A stretch of DNA of 50,628 bases from NCBI RefSeq assembly GCF_022763525.1, contig NZ_JALEGG010000189.1, forward strand, positions 1-50,628, in the 5' to 3' direction. The notes beneath the pieces were generated by a model. The model did no database searches. It saw only the letters and a list, made by a program, of their open reading frames with translations, and was not told the DNA's origin. The stretch's first letter is position 1. The number at the start of each line of letters is the position of its first letter. The DNA is from Acidovorax sp. Its GTDB lineage: Bacteria; Pseudomonadota; Gammaproteobacteria; Burkholderiales; Burkholderiaceae_C. The position numbers and the translations under genes are program-made. Below are positions 36,251 to 45,321 of the stretch, piece by piece.

Positions 36251-37054
36251 TCAAGCAGCGAAGAGCTTGGCCAGGGCCAGGCCCGGGTCATCGGCGCGCA
36301 TGAAGGCTTCACCCACCAAGAAGGCGTGCACCCCCGCGTCGCGCATCGTCTTCACATCGGCAGGTTTGAGAATGCCCGACTCGGTGACCAGCAGCCGGTC
36401 CTGCGGCACGTCTTTCAACATGGAGAGCGTCGTGTCCAGCGTGACTTCGAACGTGCGCAGGTTGCGGTTGTTGATGCCGACCAGCGGGGTTTTGAGCTTG
36501 AGCGCCCGCTCCAGTTCGGGCCGGTCGTGCACCTCCACCAGTACGGCCATGTCCAGGCTGCGCGCAATGGCCTCGAAGTCGGCCATCTGCGCGTCATCCA
36601 GGCAGGCAGCGATCAGCAGGATGGCATCGGCGCCCATGGCTCGCGATTCGTAGATCTGGTACGCATCCACCATGAAGTCCTTGCGCAGAACGGGCAGCAG
36701 GGTGCTGGCGCGGGCCTGCTTCAGGTAGTCGGGCTGGCCCTGGAAGAACTGCCGGTCGGTCAGCACCGACAGGCAGGCCGCGCTCACCTTGCCATCGCCT
36801 TCCATGTAGCTCTGGGCGATGTCGGCGGGCTCGAAGTCGGCGCGCAGCACCCCCTTGCTGGGGCTGGCCTTCTTGATCTCGGCAATCACCGCCGCCTGGC
36901 CCTTGGCGATCTTGGCGCGCAGCGCGCCTTCGAAGTCGCGCGTGAGCACGCGGCTCTCGGCGTCGGCGCGCATGGCTTCAAAGGACAGACGCTTTTTGGC
37001 TGCCGCTACTTCTTCGTGCTTGACGGCGACGATTTTGTTAAGGATGTCGGACAT
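36251..37054 (-). CDS. trpC: Indole-3-glycerol phosphate synthase
   Basis: Fourth step of tryptophan synthesis, ring closure to indole-3-glycerol phosphate. The 267-residue (beta/alpha)8 barrel has the substrate-binding [35 protein letters not shown] with the catalytic Lys, [26 protein letters not shown] and TESGI. It is monofunctional, without the TrpF domain fused in E. coli. It is the last trp gene of the operon. Confidence 0.96.
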   Translation of the reverse strand: MSDILNKIVAVKHEEVAAAKKRLSFEAMRADAESRVLTRDFEGALRAKIAKGQAAVIAEIKKASPSKGVLRADFEPADIAQSYMEGDGKVSAACLSVLTDRQFFQGQPDYLKQARASTLLPVLRKDFMVDAYQIYESRAMGADAILLIAACLDDAQMADFEAIARSLDMAVLVEVHDRPELERALKLKTPLVGINNRNLRTFEVTLDTTLSMLKDVPQDRLLVTESGILKPADVKTMRDAGVHAFLVGEAFMRADDPGLALAKLFAA

Positions 37055-37085
37055 GGAGATTCAATAAGAAGAGTAGGGATTGTCG

Positions 37086-37730
37086 TCAGGAAGCCGCACC
37101 GCGCCGTCCCGTCTTTACCAGTGGTTCGCCGGAGCGGCGGATACGAAGGCGCTGCGCCAGCAGATCAACGCAAAGATCAAGCTGCTCGCGCTCTCGCTCG
37201 AACGTGCTACCGGATCCTGGCAAAGGAACTGAGGACAACTGGGCCACCGGGCCTCGCCGTACATGGCGCAGCTCCAGCGCAAATGTCGTCGCGGTGCTAG
37301 ATCCACCTGTTGCATAGCAGCCTAGGCTGTATTCGTTGGGTTCGATCGCTATGGCCTCCTTGGCCGTCTGGCGCACAGGCATGAGGCGGCCTTGCGCAAA
37401 ATCGACCAGCCAGCCACCGGCAGGACTGAGGCGCTCTCGCTCCATCCACCACATGGCGGCACCAGCAAGCAAGCCAGTCCCCGCGATCACGATCCACTTG
37501 ACAGGGGGATCCTGGAATTCGGGCATCACAAGCAGTCGCACCCCGAGAACGAGTGCAATGACAACCACGGTCACCGTGGTCACCCACGGACTCGCTGGCT
37601 TGCTAAGTTGATCAGGCAGCAGCAGGCGGTGCGTCTGCGGCAAGGCCAGAGCGAGTGCGAGTGCGAGTTCCGTCACGCCATGCAACGGCCGATGGTCAAC
37701 CTTCAAGGACCTCAACGGGTGGATCGGCAT
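37086..37730 (-). CDS. Unrecognised two-helix membrane protein inside the trp operon
   Basis: I do not recognise this 214-residue protein. It has two membrane helices (about 49-68 and 79-95; WVTTVTVVVIALVLGV and VKWIVIAGTGLLAGAAM) and a basic C-terminal cytoplasmic part. Near the N-terminus a short tandem DNA repeat encodes alternating Leu-Ala (ELALALALAL). It lies 39 bases after trpD and 31 before trpC on the same strand. It has no evident link to tryptophan. Base composition seems lower in GC than its neighbours, which suggests a later insertion. Confidence 0.6.
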   Translation of the reverse strand: MPIHPLRSLKVDHRPLHGVTELALALALALPQTHRLLLPDQLSKPASPWVTTVTVVVIALVLGVRLLVMPEFQDPPVKWIVIAGTGLLAGAAMWWMERERLSPAGGWLVDFAQGRLMPVRQTAKEAIAIEPNEYSLGCYATGGSSTATTFALELRHVRRGPVAQLSSVPLPGSGSTFEREREQLDLCVDLLAQRLRIRRSGEPLVKTGRRGAAS

Positions 37731-37769
37731 ACGAGATCGCTACTCGTGATGGCGGCGCGGCACTTCGGA

Positions 37770-38804
37770 TCAGTTCAGCGCCAGCGCGTGCGTACGGCTC
37801 ACCACCTGCTCCAGCTTGGCCAGCGCGGCGCCCGACGCAATCGCGGCACGGGCCTTGGCCAAGCCCGCAGGCACCGAATCGACCACATTGGCGGCATACA
37901 GTGCCACACCGGCGTTCAGGCACACGATGTCTTGCGCGGCGCCAGGCTCACCCTTGAGCACGCCGATCAGCATCTCGCGCGACTGCTCAGGCGTTTCGAC
38001 CTTGAGCGCGCGGTTGCTCGCCATCGGCAGGCCGAAGTCCTCGGGGTGGATTTCGTACTCGGTGATCTGGCCGTTTTTCAACTCCCCCACCAAAGTGGCA
38101 GCGCCCAGGCTGACTTCGTCCATGCCATCACGGCCGTACACCACCAGCGCGTGCTCGGCGCCCAGGCGCTGCAGCGCGCGCACCTGAATACCAACGAGGT
38201 CGGGGTGGAACACCCCCATGAGGATGTTGGGTGCTCCGGCCGGGTTGGTCAGCGGGCCCAGGATGTTGAAGATGGTGCGCACGCCCAGCTCCTTGCGCAC
38301 GGGTGCCACGTTCTTCATGGCCGGATGGTGGTTGGGCGCGAACATGAAACCGATGCCCACGTCGGCAATGCACTGGGCGATCTGCTCGGGCTTGAGGTTG
38401 ATGTGGATGCCCAGGGCTTCCATCACATCGGCGCTGCCGCTCTTGCTCGACACGCCGCGCCCGCCGTGTTTGCTGACCTTGGCGCCTGCGGCGGCGGCCA
38501 CAAACATAGAGCAGGTGGAGATGTTGAAGGTGTTGGCACCATCGCCGCCCGTGCCCACGATGTCCACCATGTGGGTCGCGTCCTTGACGTGCACCTTGGT
38601 GCTGAACTCGCGCATCACCTGCGCGGCGGCGGTGATCTCGCCGATGGTTTCCTTCTTCACGCGCAAGCCGGTAATGATGGCTGCGGTCATGACGGGCGAC
38701 AGCTCGCCATTCATGATGAGGCGCATCAGGTGCAGCATCTCATCGTGGAAGATTTCGCGGTGCTCGATGGTGCGCTGCAGCGCTTCCTGGGGGGTGATGG
38801 GCAT
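37770..38804 (-). CDS. trpD: Anthranilate phosphoribosyltransferase
   Basis: Second step of tryptophan synthesis, joining anthranilate and PRPP. The 344-residue product has the PRPP-binding [48 protein letters not shown] and GPLTNPA, all expected. The ATG at 38804 ([19 protein letters not shown]) fits the family. It follows the lysE gene by 23 bases. Confidence 0.96.
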   Translation of the reverse strand: MPITPQEALQRTIEHREIFHDEMLHLMRLIMNGELSPVMTAAIITGLRVKKETIGEITAAAQVMREFSTKVHVKDATHMVDIVGTGGDGANTFNISTCSMFVAAAAGAKVSKHGGRGVSSKSGSADVMEALGIHINLKPEQIAQCIADVGIGFMFAPNHHPAMKNVAPVRKELGVRTIFNILGPLTNPAGAPNILMGVFHPDLVGIQVRALQRLGAEHALVVYGRDGMDEVSLGAATLVGELKNGQITEYEIHPEDFGLPMASNRALKVETPEQSREMLIGVLKGEPGAAQDIVCLNAGVALYAANVVDSVPAGLAKARAAIASGAALAKLEQVVSRTHALALN

Positions 38805-38827
38805 GACGGTGTCTCCTGGAGCGGCGT

Positions 38828-39493
38828 TCAGGCCGCCGGTTGATCGGTAAAAGCCAGCTTGAGTCCGAAGCCGATGAACATGGCGCCGGCCACCCGGTCC
38901 AGCCAATGCATGCCGCGCTGGATCACCGTGGCACGCCGCGCCATCCATGATGCTGCCAGCGCCCATCCCACGTTGACGGGAATGGCGTTCACGTTGAACA
39001 GCACGCCCAGCAGCACAAAGGCCAGCGCCTTGTTGTCGGTGCCCGGCGCGATGAACTGCGGCACAAAGGCCAGGAAGAAGATGGCGACCTTGGGGTTGAG
39101 CACATTGGTCCAGAAGCCCCCCAGGAACACCTTGCGAAGCGGCGTGTGCGGCGCAGGGGCCGCCTGTGCAGCCGCCAGCGCGGCCGTGTTGCCACCATCA
39201 GCACCGGGCTTGGACAGCAGCATGCGCACGCCCATCCACATGAGGTAAGCCGCGCCGATCCACTTGAGCACCGTGAATGCCGTGGCCGAGGTGGCCAGCA
39301 GCGCGCCCACGCCCACGGCGGCGGCAAAGATGTGCACGAAACACCCGGCCGTGATGCCCAAGCCCGCCACGATGCCCGCGCGCGTGCCGGAACGCAGCGC
39401 GTTGGTCACGACGTAGAGCACATCGGGCCCGGGCGTGAGGTTGAGCAGCCAGCCGGCCGCGATGAACATGAGCAGTTGATGAAGTTCGGGCAT
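38828..39493 (-). CDS. LysE/RhtB-family amino-acid exporter
   Basis: A 221-residue inner-membrane protein with about six helices. Family segments are the N-terminal [16 protein letters not shown] and the central [20 protein letters not shown]. Such proteins export amino acids or related compounds. Its place between dinB and trpD within the trp operon suggests a role with an aromatic amino acid or intermediate, but that is inference only. Confidence 0.87.
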   Translation of the reverse strand: MPELHQLLMFIAAGWLLNLTPGPDVLYVVTNALRSGTRAGIVAGLGITAGCFVHIFAAAVGVGALLATSATAFTVLKWIGAAYLMWMGVRMLLSKPGADGGNTAALAAAQAAPAPHTPLRKVFLGGFWTNVLNPKVAIFFLAFVPQFIAPGTDNKALAFVLLGVLFNVNAIPVNVGWALAASWMARRATVIQRGMHWLDRVAGAMFIGFGLKLAFTDQPAA

Positions 39494-39501
39494 GGGGGTG
39501 T

Positions 39502-40008
39502 CTACCAGCGTCGGTCAGGTTCCAGGCGGTGCAGGAAGGTTGTCAGCGAATCGCGCGGGGGCTGCACCGCATGCGCGGCCAGGATGCGCCCTGCCGCCCC
39601 CCGGTGGTACGTGCCATGCACGACGAGGTGGTTCAGGATCTCGCTGCGCGACATGCGTCCCGTGTCGCCGTCGGTGAAGCGGAACGCCACCGGCTCGGCC
39701 AGTTGCGCATCATCCAGCCCACCCACGTACTGCAGATACCAGTCGTCCGACGCGCGCACGGCATCGCTCAGGGTGGCCAGCTCCGGCGTTGCATCGGTGT
39801 TGGTGGCCTGGTAGGTGGTCTGGGGCAGGCCCTGCAGGTGGCTGGCAAAGATGCGGTCCACCACGTAGGTGTGGTTCAGGATGCGCACAAACAGCCGGTA
39901 GTCGTCGGCAGGCAATGCGCCCTGCGATGCCGCGCCCAGCGCCAGCAGTTCCTGGTTGGCCCACCGCTTGTACTGAAAGAGCTGGGCCAGGCCCTGAGAG
40001 GCCGTCAT
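39502..40008 (-). CDS. DinB-family protein
   Basis: A 168-residue four-helix-bundle protein. Metal-binding histidines typical of DinB are visible in [15 protein letters not shown] and in [16 protein letters not shown]. Members act as thiol-dependent transferases or have no known role. Its ATG overlaps the trpG stop by four bases (ATGA), so it is translated together with trpG. No link to tryptophan synthesis is known to me. Confidence 0.83.
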   Translation of the reverse strand: MTASQGLAQLFQYKRWANQELLALGAASQGALPADDYRLFVRILNHTYVVDRIFASHLQGLPQTTYQATNTDATPELATLSDAVRASDDWYLQYVGGLDDAQLAEPVAFRFTDGDTGRMSRSEILNHLVVHGTYHRGAAGRILAAHAVQPPRDSLTTFLHRLEPDRRW

Positions 40009-40592
40009 GCACGCTGCTCCAGAAAGTTCTTGAGCATGGCGTGGCCGTGTTCGGTGAGGATGCTTTCGGGGTGGAACTGCACGCCTTCGATCGGCAATGT
40101 CTTGTGGCGCACGCCCATGATCTCGCCATCCTCCGTCCAGGCCGTCACCTCCAGCACCTCGGGGCAGGTGGCGCGCTCGATGGCCAGCGAGTGGTAGCGG
40201 TTGACCGTGAACTTCTCCGGCAACCCCGCGAACACGCCCTTTTGTGTGGTGGTGATGACGCTGGTCTTGCCGTGCATCAGCTCCTGCGCGCGGACGATGG
40301 TGCCGCCGAACGCCGCACCGATGCTCTGGTGGCCCAAGCACACGCCCAGGATGGGCAGCTTGCCCGCAAAGTGCTGGATCGCGGCGACCGAGATACCGGC
40401 CTCGGCGGGCGAGCACGGGCCGGGCGAGATGACCAGGCGGTCGAGCTGCCCGGCGGCCAGGCGCGCCTCGATCTCGGCCACGGTGATTTCGTCGTTGCGG
40501 AACACCTCGACCTCGGCACCCAGTTCACCAAAGTACTGGACGATGTTGTAGGTGAAGCTGTCGTAGTTATCGACCATCAAGAGTTTTGTCAT
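40005..40592 (-). CDS. trpG: Anthranilate synthase glutamine amidotransferase subunit
   Basis: Supplies ammonia from glutamine to TrpE. The 195-residue class I amidotransferase has [18 protein letters not shown] at the start, [11 protein letters not shown], the catalytic cysteine in [18 protein letters not shown], and the His-Glu pair in [13 protein letters not shown]. Its start overlaps the chorismate mutase stop by four bases. Confidence 0.96.
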   Translation of the reverse strand: MTKLLMVDNYDSFTYNIVQYFGELGAEVEVFRNDEITVAEIEARLAAGQLDRLVISPGPCSPAEAGISVAAIQHFAGKLPILGVCLGHQSIGAAFGGTIVRAQELMHGKTSVITTTQKGVFAGLPEKFTVNRYHSLAIERATCPEVLEVTAWTEDGEIMGVRHKTLPIEGVQFHPESILTEHGHAMLKNFLEQRA

Positions 40593-40924
40593 GCGGCGCT
40601 CCCGGCAGTGGCGGGCTCGCGCAGGCGGGCGAACTCGCGGTGTTCATAGGCAATGCAGGCTTCCATGAGGCTGCGGTAGATGGCTTCCATCACGTCGGCA
40701 TCGCCGCCTTCGGCCTGGGCGCGCTCGCGCACGCGGGCCACGATGGCTTCGATGCGCGCTTCGTCGCGCACCTGTTCCACACCTTGCTTGATGCGCGCGG
40801 CCTGGGTCATGTAGCCCACGCGCTCGACCAGCAGGGGCACGAGCACATCGTCCAGCGCGTTCACCTCGCAGCGCACGTCCTGCATGGTGGTGCAGGGTTT
40901 GACCTTCTCGATCGCGCGGGTCAT
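40589..40924 (-). CDS. AroQ-type chorismate mutase embedded between trpE and trpG
   Basis: A 111-residue all-helical protein with the AroQ fold: [20 protein letters not shown], then [16 protein letters not shown] and the C-terminal [18 protein letters not shown]. It would convert chorismate to prephenate, the branch to phenylalanine and tyrosine, although isochorismate-pyruvate lyase activity is possible in this fold. It overlaps trpE and trpG by four bases each, so expression is tied to the anthranilate synthase subunits that compete for chorismate. Confidence 0.85.
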   Translation of the reverse strand: MTRAIEKVKPCTTMQDVRCEVNALDDVLVPLLVERVGYMTQAARIKQGVEQVRDEARIEAIVARVRERAQAEGGDADVMEAIYRSLMEACIAYEHREFARLREPATAGSAA

Positions 40925-42420
40925 TCCAGCCCCTCCTCGACCAGCTCTGCGGCACGCAGCAGCGCGCGGGCCTTGTGCTCGGTCTCCTTCCACTCCAGCT
41001 CGGGTACCGAATCCGCCACCACTCCCGCAGCCGCCTGCACATAGAGCGTGCCGTTCTTGATGATGCCGGTGCGGATGGCAATGGCCACGTCCATGTCGCC
41101 CGCGTAGCTGAGATACCCGCAGGCACCGCCGTAGAGGCCACGCTTGGTGGGCTCCAGCTGGTCGATGAGCTCCATCGCGTGCACCTTGGGCGCGCCGGTG
41201 AGGGTGCCCGCCGGGAAGGTCGCCTTGAGCACGTCCATGCTGGTCATGCCTTCGTTGAGGATGCCTTCCACGTTGCTCACGATGTGCATCACGTGGCTGT
41301 AGCGCTCCACCGCAAAGGCCTCGGTCACCTTCACGGTGCCGGTTTTGGCAATGCGGCCGATGTCGTTGCGTGCCAGGTCGATCAGCATCACGTGCTCGGC
41401 GCGTTCCTTGGGATCGTTGATGAGTTCCACCTCCGTGGCCTTGTCCTTCTCGGGCGTGGCGCCGCGCGGGCGGGTGCCCGCGAGGGGACGGATGGTGACC
41501 TTGGTGCCCTCTTCGGTCTTCTCCTGGCGCACCAGAATTTCAGGGCTGGCGCCCACCACGTGGAAGTCGCCGAAGTCGTAGAAGTACATGTACGGCGACG
41601 GGTTCAGCGAGCGCAGCGCGCGGTACAGCGACAGGGGCGATTCGGTGTAGCGCTTGTGGATGCGCTGGCCCACCTGCACCTGCATGAAGTCGCCGGCAGC
41701 GATCAGTTCCTTGGCGCGCTCCACGGCAGCCAGGTAGTCGGCCTTGGCAAAGTCGCGCTGGGCGGGGTGGCTCTCGGTGGGCTTCACAACGGGCGCGCTC
41801 ACCGAGTACTTGAGCTGGTCCTTCAGCTCGCGCAGGCGCTTCTTGCCCTTGGCGTAGGCCTCTGGCGCGGCGGGGTCGGCGTAGACGATGAGGTACAGCT
41901 TGCCCGAGAGGTTGTCGATGACAGCCAGCTCTTCACACTGCAGCAGCAGGATGTCGGGGCAGCCCAGGGTGTCGGGCGGGCAGGTGGTCTCCAGCTTTTT
42001 CTCGATGTAACGCACCGCGTCGTAGCCGAAGTAGCCTGCGAGTCCACCGCAAAAGCGCGGCAGGCCGGGGCGCAGGGCCACCTTGAAACGCTTTTGGTAC
42101 TCGGCAATGAAGTCGAGCGGATTGCCTTCGGCGGTCTCGACCACCTGGCCGTCCGTCACCACCTCGGTTTTGGCCTGGGCTCCAAAGCCGCTGGCCCGCA
42201 GCAGCGTGCGCGCGGGCAGCCCGATGAAGCTGTAGCGGCCGAAGCGCTCGCCGCCCACCACGGATTCGAGCAGGAAGCTGTGCCGGCCGCCGTCTTTGGT
42301 GTGCGCCAGTTTCAGGTACAGCGAGAGCGGGGTTTCCAGGTCCGCAAAGGCTTCGGCCATGAGCGGAATGCGGTTGTAGCCTTCGCCGGCCAGGCTTTTG
42401 AATTCAAGTTCTGTGATCAC
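40921..42420 (-). CDS. trpE: Anthranilate synthase component I
   Basis: Converts chorismate and ammonia to anthranilate. The 499-residue product has the N-terminal LLESVVGGERFGRYSFIG with the tryptophan feedback site, and the C-terminal catalytic segments IRPLAGTRPRGATPEKD, AEHVMLIDLARNDIGRIAK and TFPAGTLTGAPKVHAMELID. I place the start at the GTG at 42420 (ITELEFKSLAGEGYNRIPL) because GGGAG lies eight bases upstream. An ATG 39 bases further up (42459) is an alternative. Confidence 0.94.
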   Translation of the reverse strand: MITELEFKSLAGEGYNRIPLMAEAFADLETPLSLYLKLAHTKDGGRHSFLLESVVGGERFGRYSFIGLPARTLLRASGFGAQAKTEVVTDGQVVETAEGNPLDFIAEYQKRFKVALRPGLPRFCGGLAGYFGYDAVRYIEKKLETTCPPDTLGCPDILLLQCEELAVIDNLSGKLYLIVYADPAAPEAYAKGKKRLRELKDQLKYSVSAPVVKPTESHPAQRDFAKADYLAAVERAKELIAAGDFMQVQVGQRIHKRYTESPLSLYRALRSLNPSPYMYFYDFGDFHVVGASPEILVRQEKTEEGTKVTIRPLAGTRPRGATPEKDKATEVELINDPKERAEHVMLIDLARNDIGRIAKTGTVKVTEAFAVERYSHVMHIVSNVEGILNEGMTSMDVLKATFPAGTLTGAPKVHAMELIDQLEPTKRGLYGGACGYLSYAGDMDVAIAIRTGIIKNGTLYVQAAAGVVADSVPELEWKETEHKARALLRAAELVEEGLE

Positions 42421-42493
42421 GGGGAGAGCTCCCAGCTGTCGCAGCGCGTGGTCCGTCATTCAGAAGTTCACGGGCGCCGCGGTCCATTCAATC

Positions 42494-42522
42494 GGCCTCT
42501 CCGCAGAAAGAGGGAGGAGGCC
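42494..42522 (-). promoter_or_regulatory. Leader hairpin downstream of trpL (attenuator candidate)
   Basis: On the minus strand GGCCTC pairs with GAGGCC around a pyrimidine-rich loop, 38 bases after the trpL stop and about 75 bases before trpE. Upstream, GGCGTC inside trpL can pair with GACGCC just after it, so alternative structures are possible. There is no run of U residues after the hairpin, so control could act without a classical intrinsic terminator. Confidence 0.4.
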
Positions 42523-42559
42523 ACGGGTGCACGCTGGGGCGTCGTCGGCCCAGGTGCCA

Positions 42560-42643
42560 TCAGGCGTTCAAGGCGACAGGCTGACGCCAGGGCCAGGCTC
42601 CCCGGTCGCTGCAACCTGTGATGAACACGTGATGAATGAACAT
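42560..42643 (-). CDS. trpL: trp operon leader peptide
   Basis: A 27-codon reading frame, starting ATG at 42643, about 140 bases upstream of trpE. It begins MFIHHVFITG and carries Trp-Pro-Trp at residues 17-19, a high tryptophan content for so short a peptide. Ribosome stalling at the tryptophan codons under starvation would control readthrough into trpE. The placement, size and tryptophan codons are those of known trp leader peptides. Confidence 0.75.
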   Translation of the reverse strand: MFIHHVFITGCSDRGAWPWRQPVALNA

Positions 42644-42773
42644 GGGCCAAAGTGTAGCAAAGCTTTTTTGGCAACCCGGCACAGAAGGGGCATGACCGGT
42701 CTCGCCGCGAGATCGCACAACCGCTCGAAAACCCTGTTGCGCCCCGCCGGGGAGCGCTGCAACAATTAGAAAC

Positions 42774-42785
42774 GAACGATCGTTC
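42774..42785. promoter_or_regulatory. Perfect 12-base palindrome upstream of the chalcone-isomerase-like gene
   Basis: GAACGATCGTTC is a perfect palindrome of the size bound by dimeric repressors such as TetR-family proteins. It lies six bases before the ribosome-binding site TAGGAG (42791-42796), where a bound protein would block transcription or initiation. The cognate regulator is not in the window. Confidence 0.5.
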
Positions 42786-42802
42786 TTTTTTAGGAGTTGC
42801 GC

Positions 42803-43390
42803 ATGAACTTCCTCCAGCGATGTGCCGCAGCGGCGGTGGCCTGCCTGTTGGCGACCAGTGCCATCGCCCAGCCCATCACGGTGGCCGACGTGAAGTACGA
42901 AGAATCGAACAGCGTGAGCGGCAGCAGCCTTCAGCTCAATGGCGCGGGGGTTCGCTACAAGGCCGTGTTCAAGGTCTACACCGCAGGCCTGTACCTGGAA
43001 AAGAAGGCCGCCACACCCGCAGAGATCATGGCCCTCAAAGGCCCCAAGCGCATGAGCATCACCATGCTGCGCGAGATCGACTCCACCGAGCTGGGCAAGC
43101 TGTTCTCGCGTGGCATGGAGGACAACATGGACCGTGCGGCGTTCTCCAAGCTCATTCCAGGTGTGCTGCGCATGAGCCAGATCTTCTCGGACCACAAGAA
43201 GCTGCAAGCGGGCGACCAGTTCACGATCGACTGGATTCCGGGGACGGGCACGGTGATCACCGTCAAGGGCAAGCCGCAGGGCGAGCCCTTCAAGGAGCCC
43301 GAATTCTTCAATGCGCTCCTGGGCATCTGGCTGGGCAATTCGCCGGCCGACTGGAAGCTCAAGGATGCCTTGCTGGGCAAGCCCGCGTAA
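42803..43390 (+). CDS. Secreted chalcone-isomerase-like protein
   Basis: A 195-residue protein with a Sec signal peptide (residues 1-22, AAAAVACLLATSAIAQP). The mature part fits the bacterial chalcone-isomerase-like fold: NGAGVRYKAVFKVYTAGLYL near the start and MLREIDSTELGKLFSRGM in the middle, ending GIWLGNSPADWKLKDALLG. Plant-type catalytic function should not be assumed; bacterial members are periplasmic proteins of unknown role. TAGGAG six bases upstream supports the ATG at 42803. Confidence 0.83.
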   Translation: MNFLQRCAAAAVACLLATSAIAQPITVADVKYEESNSVSGSSLQLNGAGVRYKAVFKVYTAGLYLEKKAATPAEIMALKGPKRMSITMLREIDSTELGKLFSRGMEDNMDRAAFSKLIPGVLRMSQIFSDHKKLQAGDQFTIDWIPGTGTVITVKGKPQGEPFKEPEFFNALLGIWLGNSPADWKLKDALLGKPA

Positions 43391-43642
43391 CCTCGCATCC
43401 CACCACAGCTGTCGCGCGTCCGACAGACGCACTCCCCACCCGGGAGTAGCCTCTGAGCCGGCGGACACCCCCGCCCACGCTGACGGACCCACGGCTTTTC
43501 CACTGCGCAATCCGCAGGCGGCGAGGCCCGGCATGAACCCTGCCTTTCGCGCCACCGCGCCCTCCGCCCTCCGCCATGCGCCGTCTGCTCCGGCACCCGG
43601 CACCCCACGTTCCCTAATCGAGCCCTCCGGGCCCTGCTCACC
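43391..43642. other. Intergenic region before the chemoreceptor gene
   Basis: This 252-base gap has a small hairpin (CTGTCG at 43409-43414 and CGACAG at 43421-43426) close after the preceding stop codon, without a T tract. Nothing else is recognisable. Short open frames here have no support. Confidence 0.5.
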
Positions 43643-45253
43643 ATGAACCTTCGCAACCTGTCCGTCGGCCTGCGCCTGGGCGCGTCGTTCGGCGCCATCC
43701 TGCTCATCACCGCACTGCTTGCTGCCACGGGCATGTGGCGCATTGCCAGCCTGCATGGCGCCAGCGAGCGCGTAGCCACGCAGGAGATCGAGCAGCAGAC
43801 GCTGGTGGAAAACTGGGCGTCGGACATCCGCCTGAACTGGGTGCGCACCGAGGCCTTCCTCAAGGCCATCGACCGCGACTACATGGAAAAGCTCACGGCC
43901 GACACGCAGGCCACGGCCAGCGGCATCGCAGCCAAGGTCCAGCGCATTGAAAGCCTGGTGCAGGGCGACAAGAACCGCGCGCAACTGGCCGCCATCGCCG
44001 CCGCCAGCAAGGCCTACACCGACAAGCTCGCCGAGATCCGTGAGCTGCACCGTGGCGGCGAACCCAATGTGCCCGCGCTGGTGGACAAGGACCTGCGGCC
44101 GCTGGCGGACAAGTATCTCCGGTCCCTCGACGACCTGCGCACCGCCATGGCCGCACAACTGGCCGAAAGCCAGGCCGACACCGGCTCGCTGGCCCGGGCC
44201 AGCCAGGTGTTGCTGGGCGTGGGGACGCTGATTGCCGTGGCATTGGGGGCATTGCTGGCCTTCATGGTCACGCGCTCCATCGTGCAGCCCGTGCAACGTG
44301 GCCAGCAGGCGGCAGAGGCCATCGCCGGGGGCGACCTGACGCACCCCATCGAAGCCCGGGGCAGCGACGAGACAGGGCAATTGCTGCAAGCACTGGCCAC
44401 CATGCAGTCCCGCCTGGCCACCATCGTCGGCAACGTGCGCCACAACGCCGAGGGCGTGGCTACGGCCAGCGTCGAAATTGCGTCGGGCAACAACGACCTC
44501 TCAGCCCGCACGGAACAGCAGGCATCGGCCCTGCAGCAGACCGCTGCGTCGATGGAGCAGCTGGGCTCGACGGTGCGCCAGAACGCCGACAGCGCGCGCA
44601 TGGCGAACCAGCTCGCCATGAACGCGTCCACCGTCGCCCAGCAGGGCGGCAACGTGGTGGCCGAAGTCGTCGAAACCATGAAAGACATCAACGACAGCAG
44701 CCGCAAGATCTCCGACATCATCAGCGTCATCGATGGCATTGCGTTCCAGACCAACATCCTGGCACTCAACGCCGCGGTGGAGGCCGCGCGCGCAGGCGAG
44801 CAGGGACGGGGGTTTGCCGTGGTGGCCGGTGAAGTGCGCAGCCTAGCAGGGCGCAGCGCGGAAGCTGCCAAGGAAATCAAGGGCTTGATCGGCACCAGCG
44901 TGGAGCGGGTGGAGCGCGGCACCGCCCTGGTGGACAAGGCCGGCGCCACGATGAGCGAGGTGGTTGCCTCCATCCGCCGCGTGACCGACATCATGGGCGA
45001 GATCAGCGCCGCCAGCAGCGAGCAGAGCCAGGGCGTTTCGCAGGTGGGCGAGGCCATCACCCAGATGGACCAGGCCACCCAGCAGAACGCCGCCCTGGTG
45101 GAGCAAAGCGCCGCGGCGGCCGACAGCCTGAAGGCACAGGCGGGGCAGCTGGTACAAGCCGTGGCCGTGTTCCGGGTGCCGGGCCCGCACGTGCAGGCAG
45201 CAGGTCTGCCACTGCTCTCAAAACAAGAGCTTCCGGCGCTTGCCAACGCTTGA
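43643..45253 (+). CDS. Methyl-accepting chemotaxis protein
   Basis: A 536-residue chemoreceptor: helix 1 (about 10-30), a periplasmic four-helix-bundle sensor (to about 190), helix 2 (about 192-212), a HAMP domain with [20 protein letters not shown], and a long signalling coiled coil. The conserved hairpin tip reads [20 protein letters not shown] and continues [17 protein letters not shown]. The last 12 residues (ending PALANA) and the stop are encoded by a family B repeat. There is no CheR-binding pentapeptide at the end. Confidence 0.93.
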   Translation: MNLRNLSVGLRLGASFGAILLITALLAATGMWRIASLHGASERVATQEIEQQTLVENWASDIRLNWVRTEAFLKAIDRDYMEKLTADTQATASGIAAKVQRIESLVQGDKNRAQLAAIAAASKAYTDKLAEIRELHRGGEPNVPALVDKDLRPLADKYLRSLDDLRTAMAAQLAESQADTGSLARASQVLLGVGTLIAVALGALLAFMVTRSIVQPVQRGQQAAEAIAGGDLTHPIEARGSDETGQLLQALATMQSRLATIVGNVRHNAEGVATASVEIASGNNDLSARTEQQASALQQTAASMEQLGSTVRQNADSARMANQLAMNASTVAQQGGNVVAEVVETMKDINDSSRKISDIISVIDGIAFQTNILALNAAVEAARAGEQGRGFAVVAGEVRSLAGRSAEAAKEIKGLIGTSVERVERGTALVDKAGATMSEVVASIRRVTDIMGEISAASSEQSQGVSQVGEAITQMDQATQQNAALVEQSAAAADSLKAQAGQLVQAVAVFRVPGPHVQAAGLPLLSKQELPALANA

Positions 45254-45321
45254 TTTCAGGCGCCATCCAACCCTGAAACAAGAAAAAACCAGCGCAACCA
45301 GCTCCTATTTTTGGAGCAACT
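45215..45321. repeat. AT-rich palindromic repeat, family B, copy 4
   Basis: About 107 bases starting CTCTCAAAACAAGAGCTTCC and ending in GCTCCTATTTTTGGAGC; the ends are imperfect inverted repeats and the element is related to copy 1 (8557-8665) over its full length. It lies across the junction of two convergent genes, encoding the last 12 residues plus stop of the chemoreceptor and the last five residues plus stop of gph. On the minus strand hairpins are followed by T-runs, so it may terminate one or both transcripts. Confidence 0.75.

Noticed and set aside
37640-37665. Short tandem repeat encoding Leu-Ala as a CRISPR-like or satellite array
   Set aside because: Only about three units of a six-base motif, within a coding frame.
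42797-42802. TTG start for the chalcone-isomerase-like gene
   Set aside because: TAGGAG would be immediately adjacent; the ATG at 42803 has correct six-base spacing.
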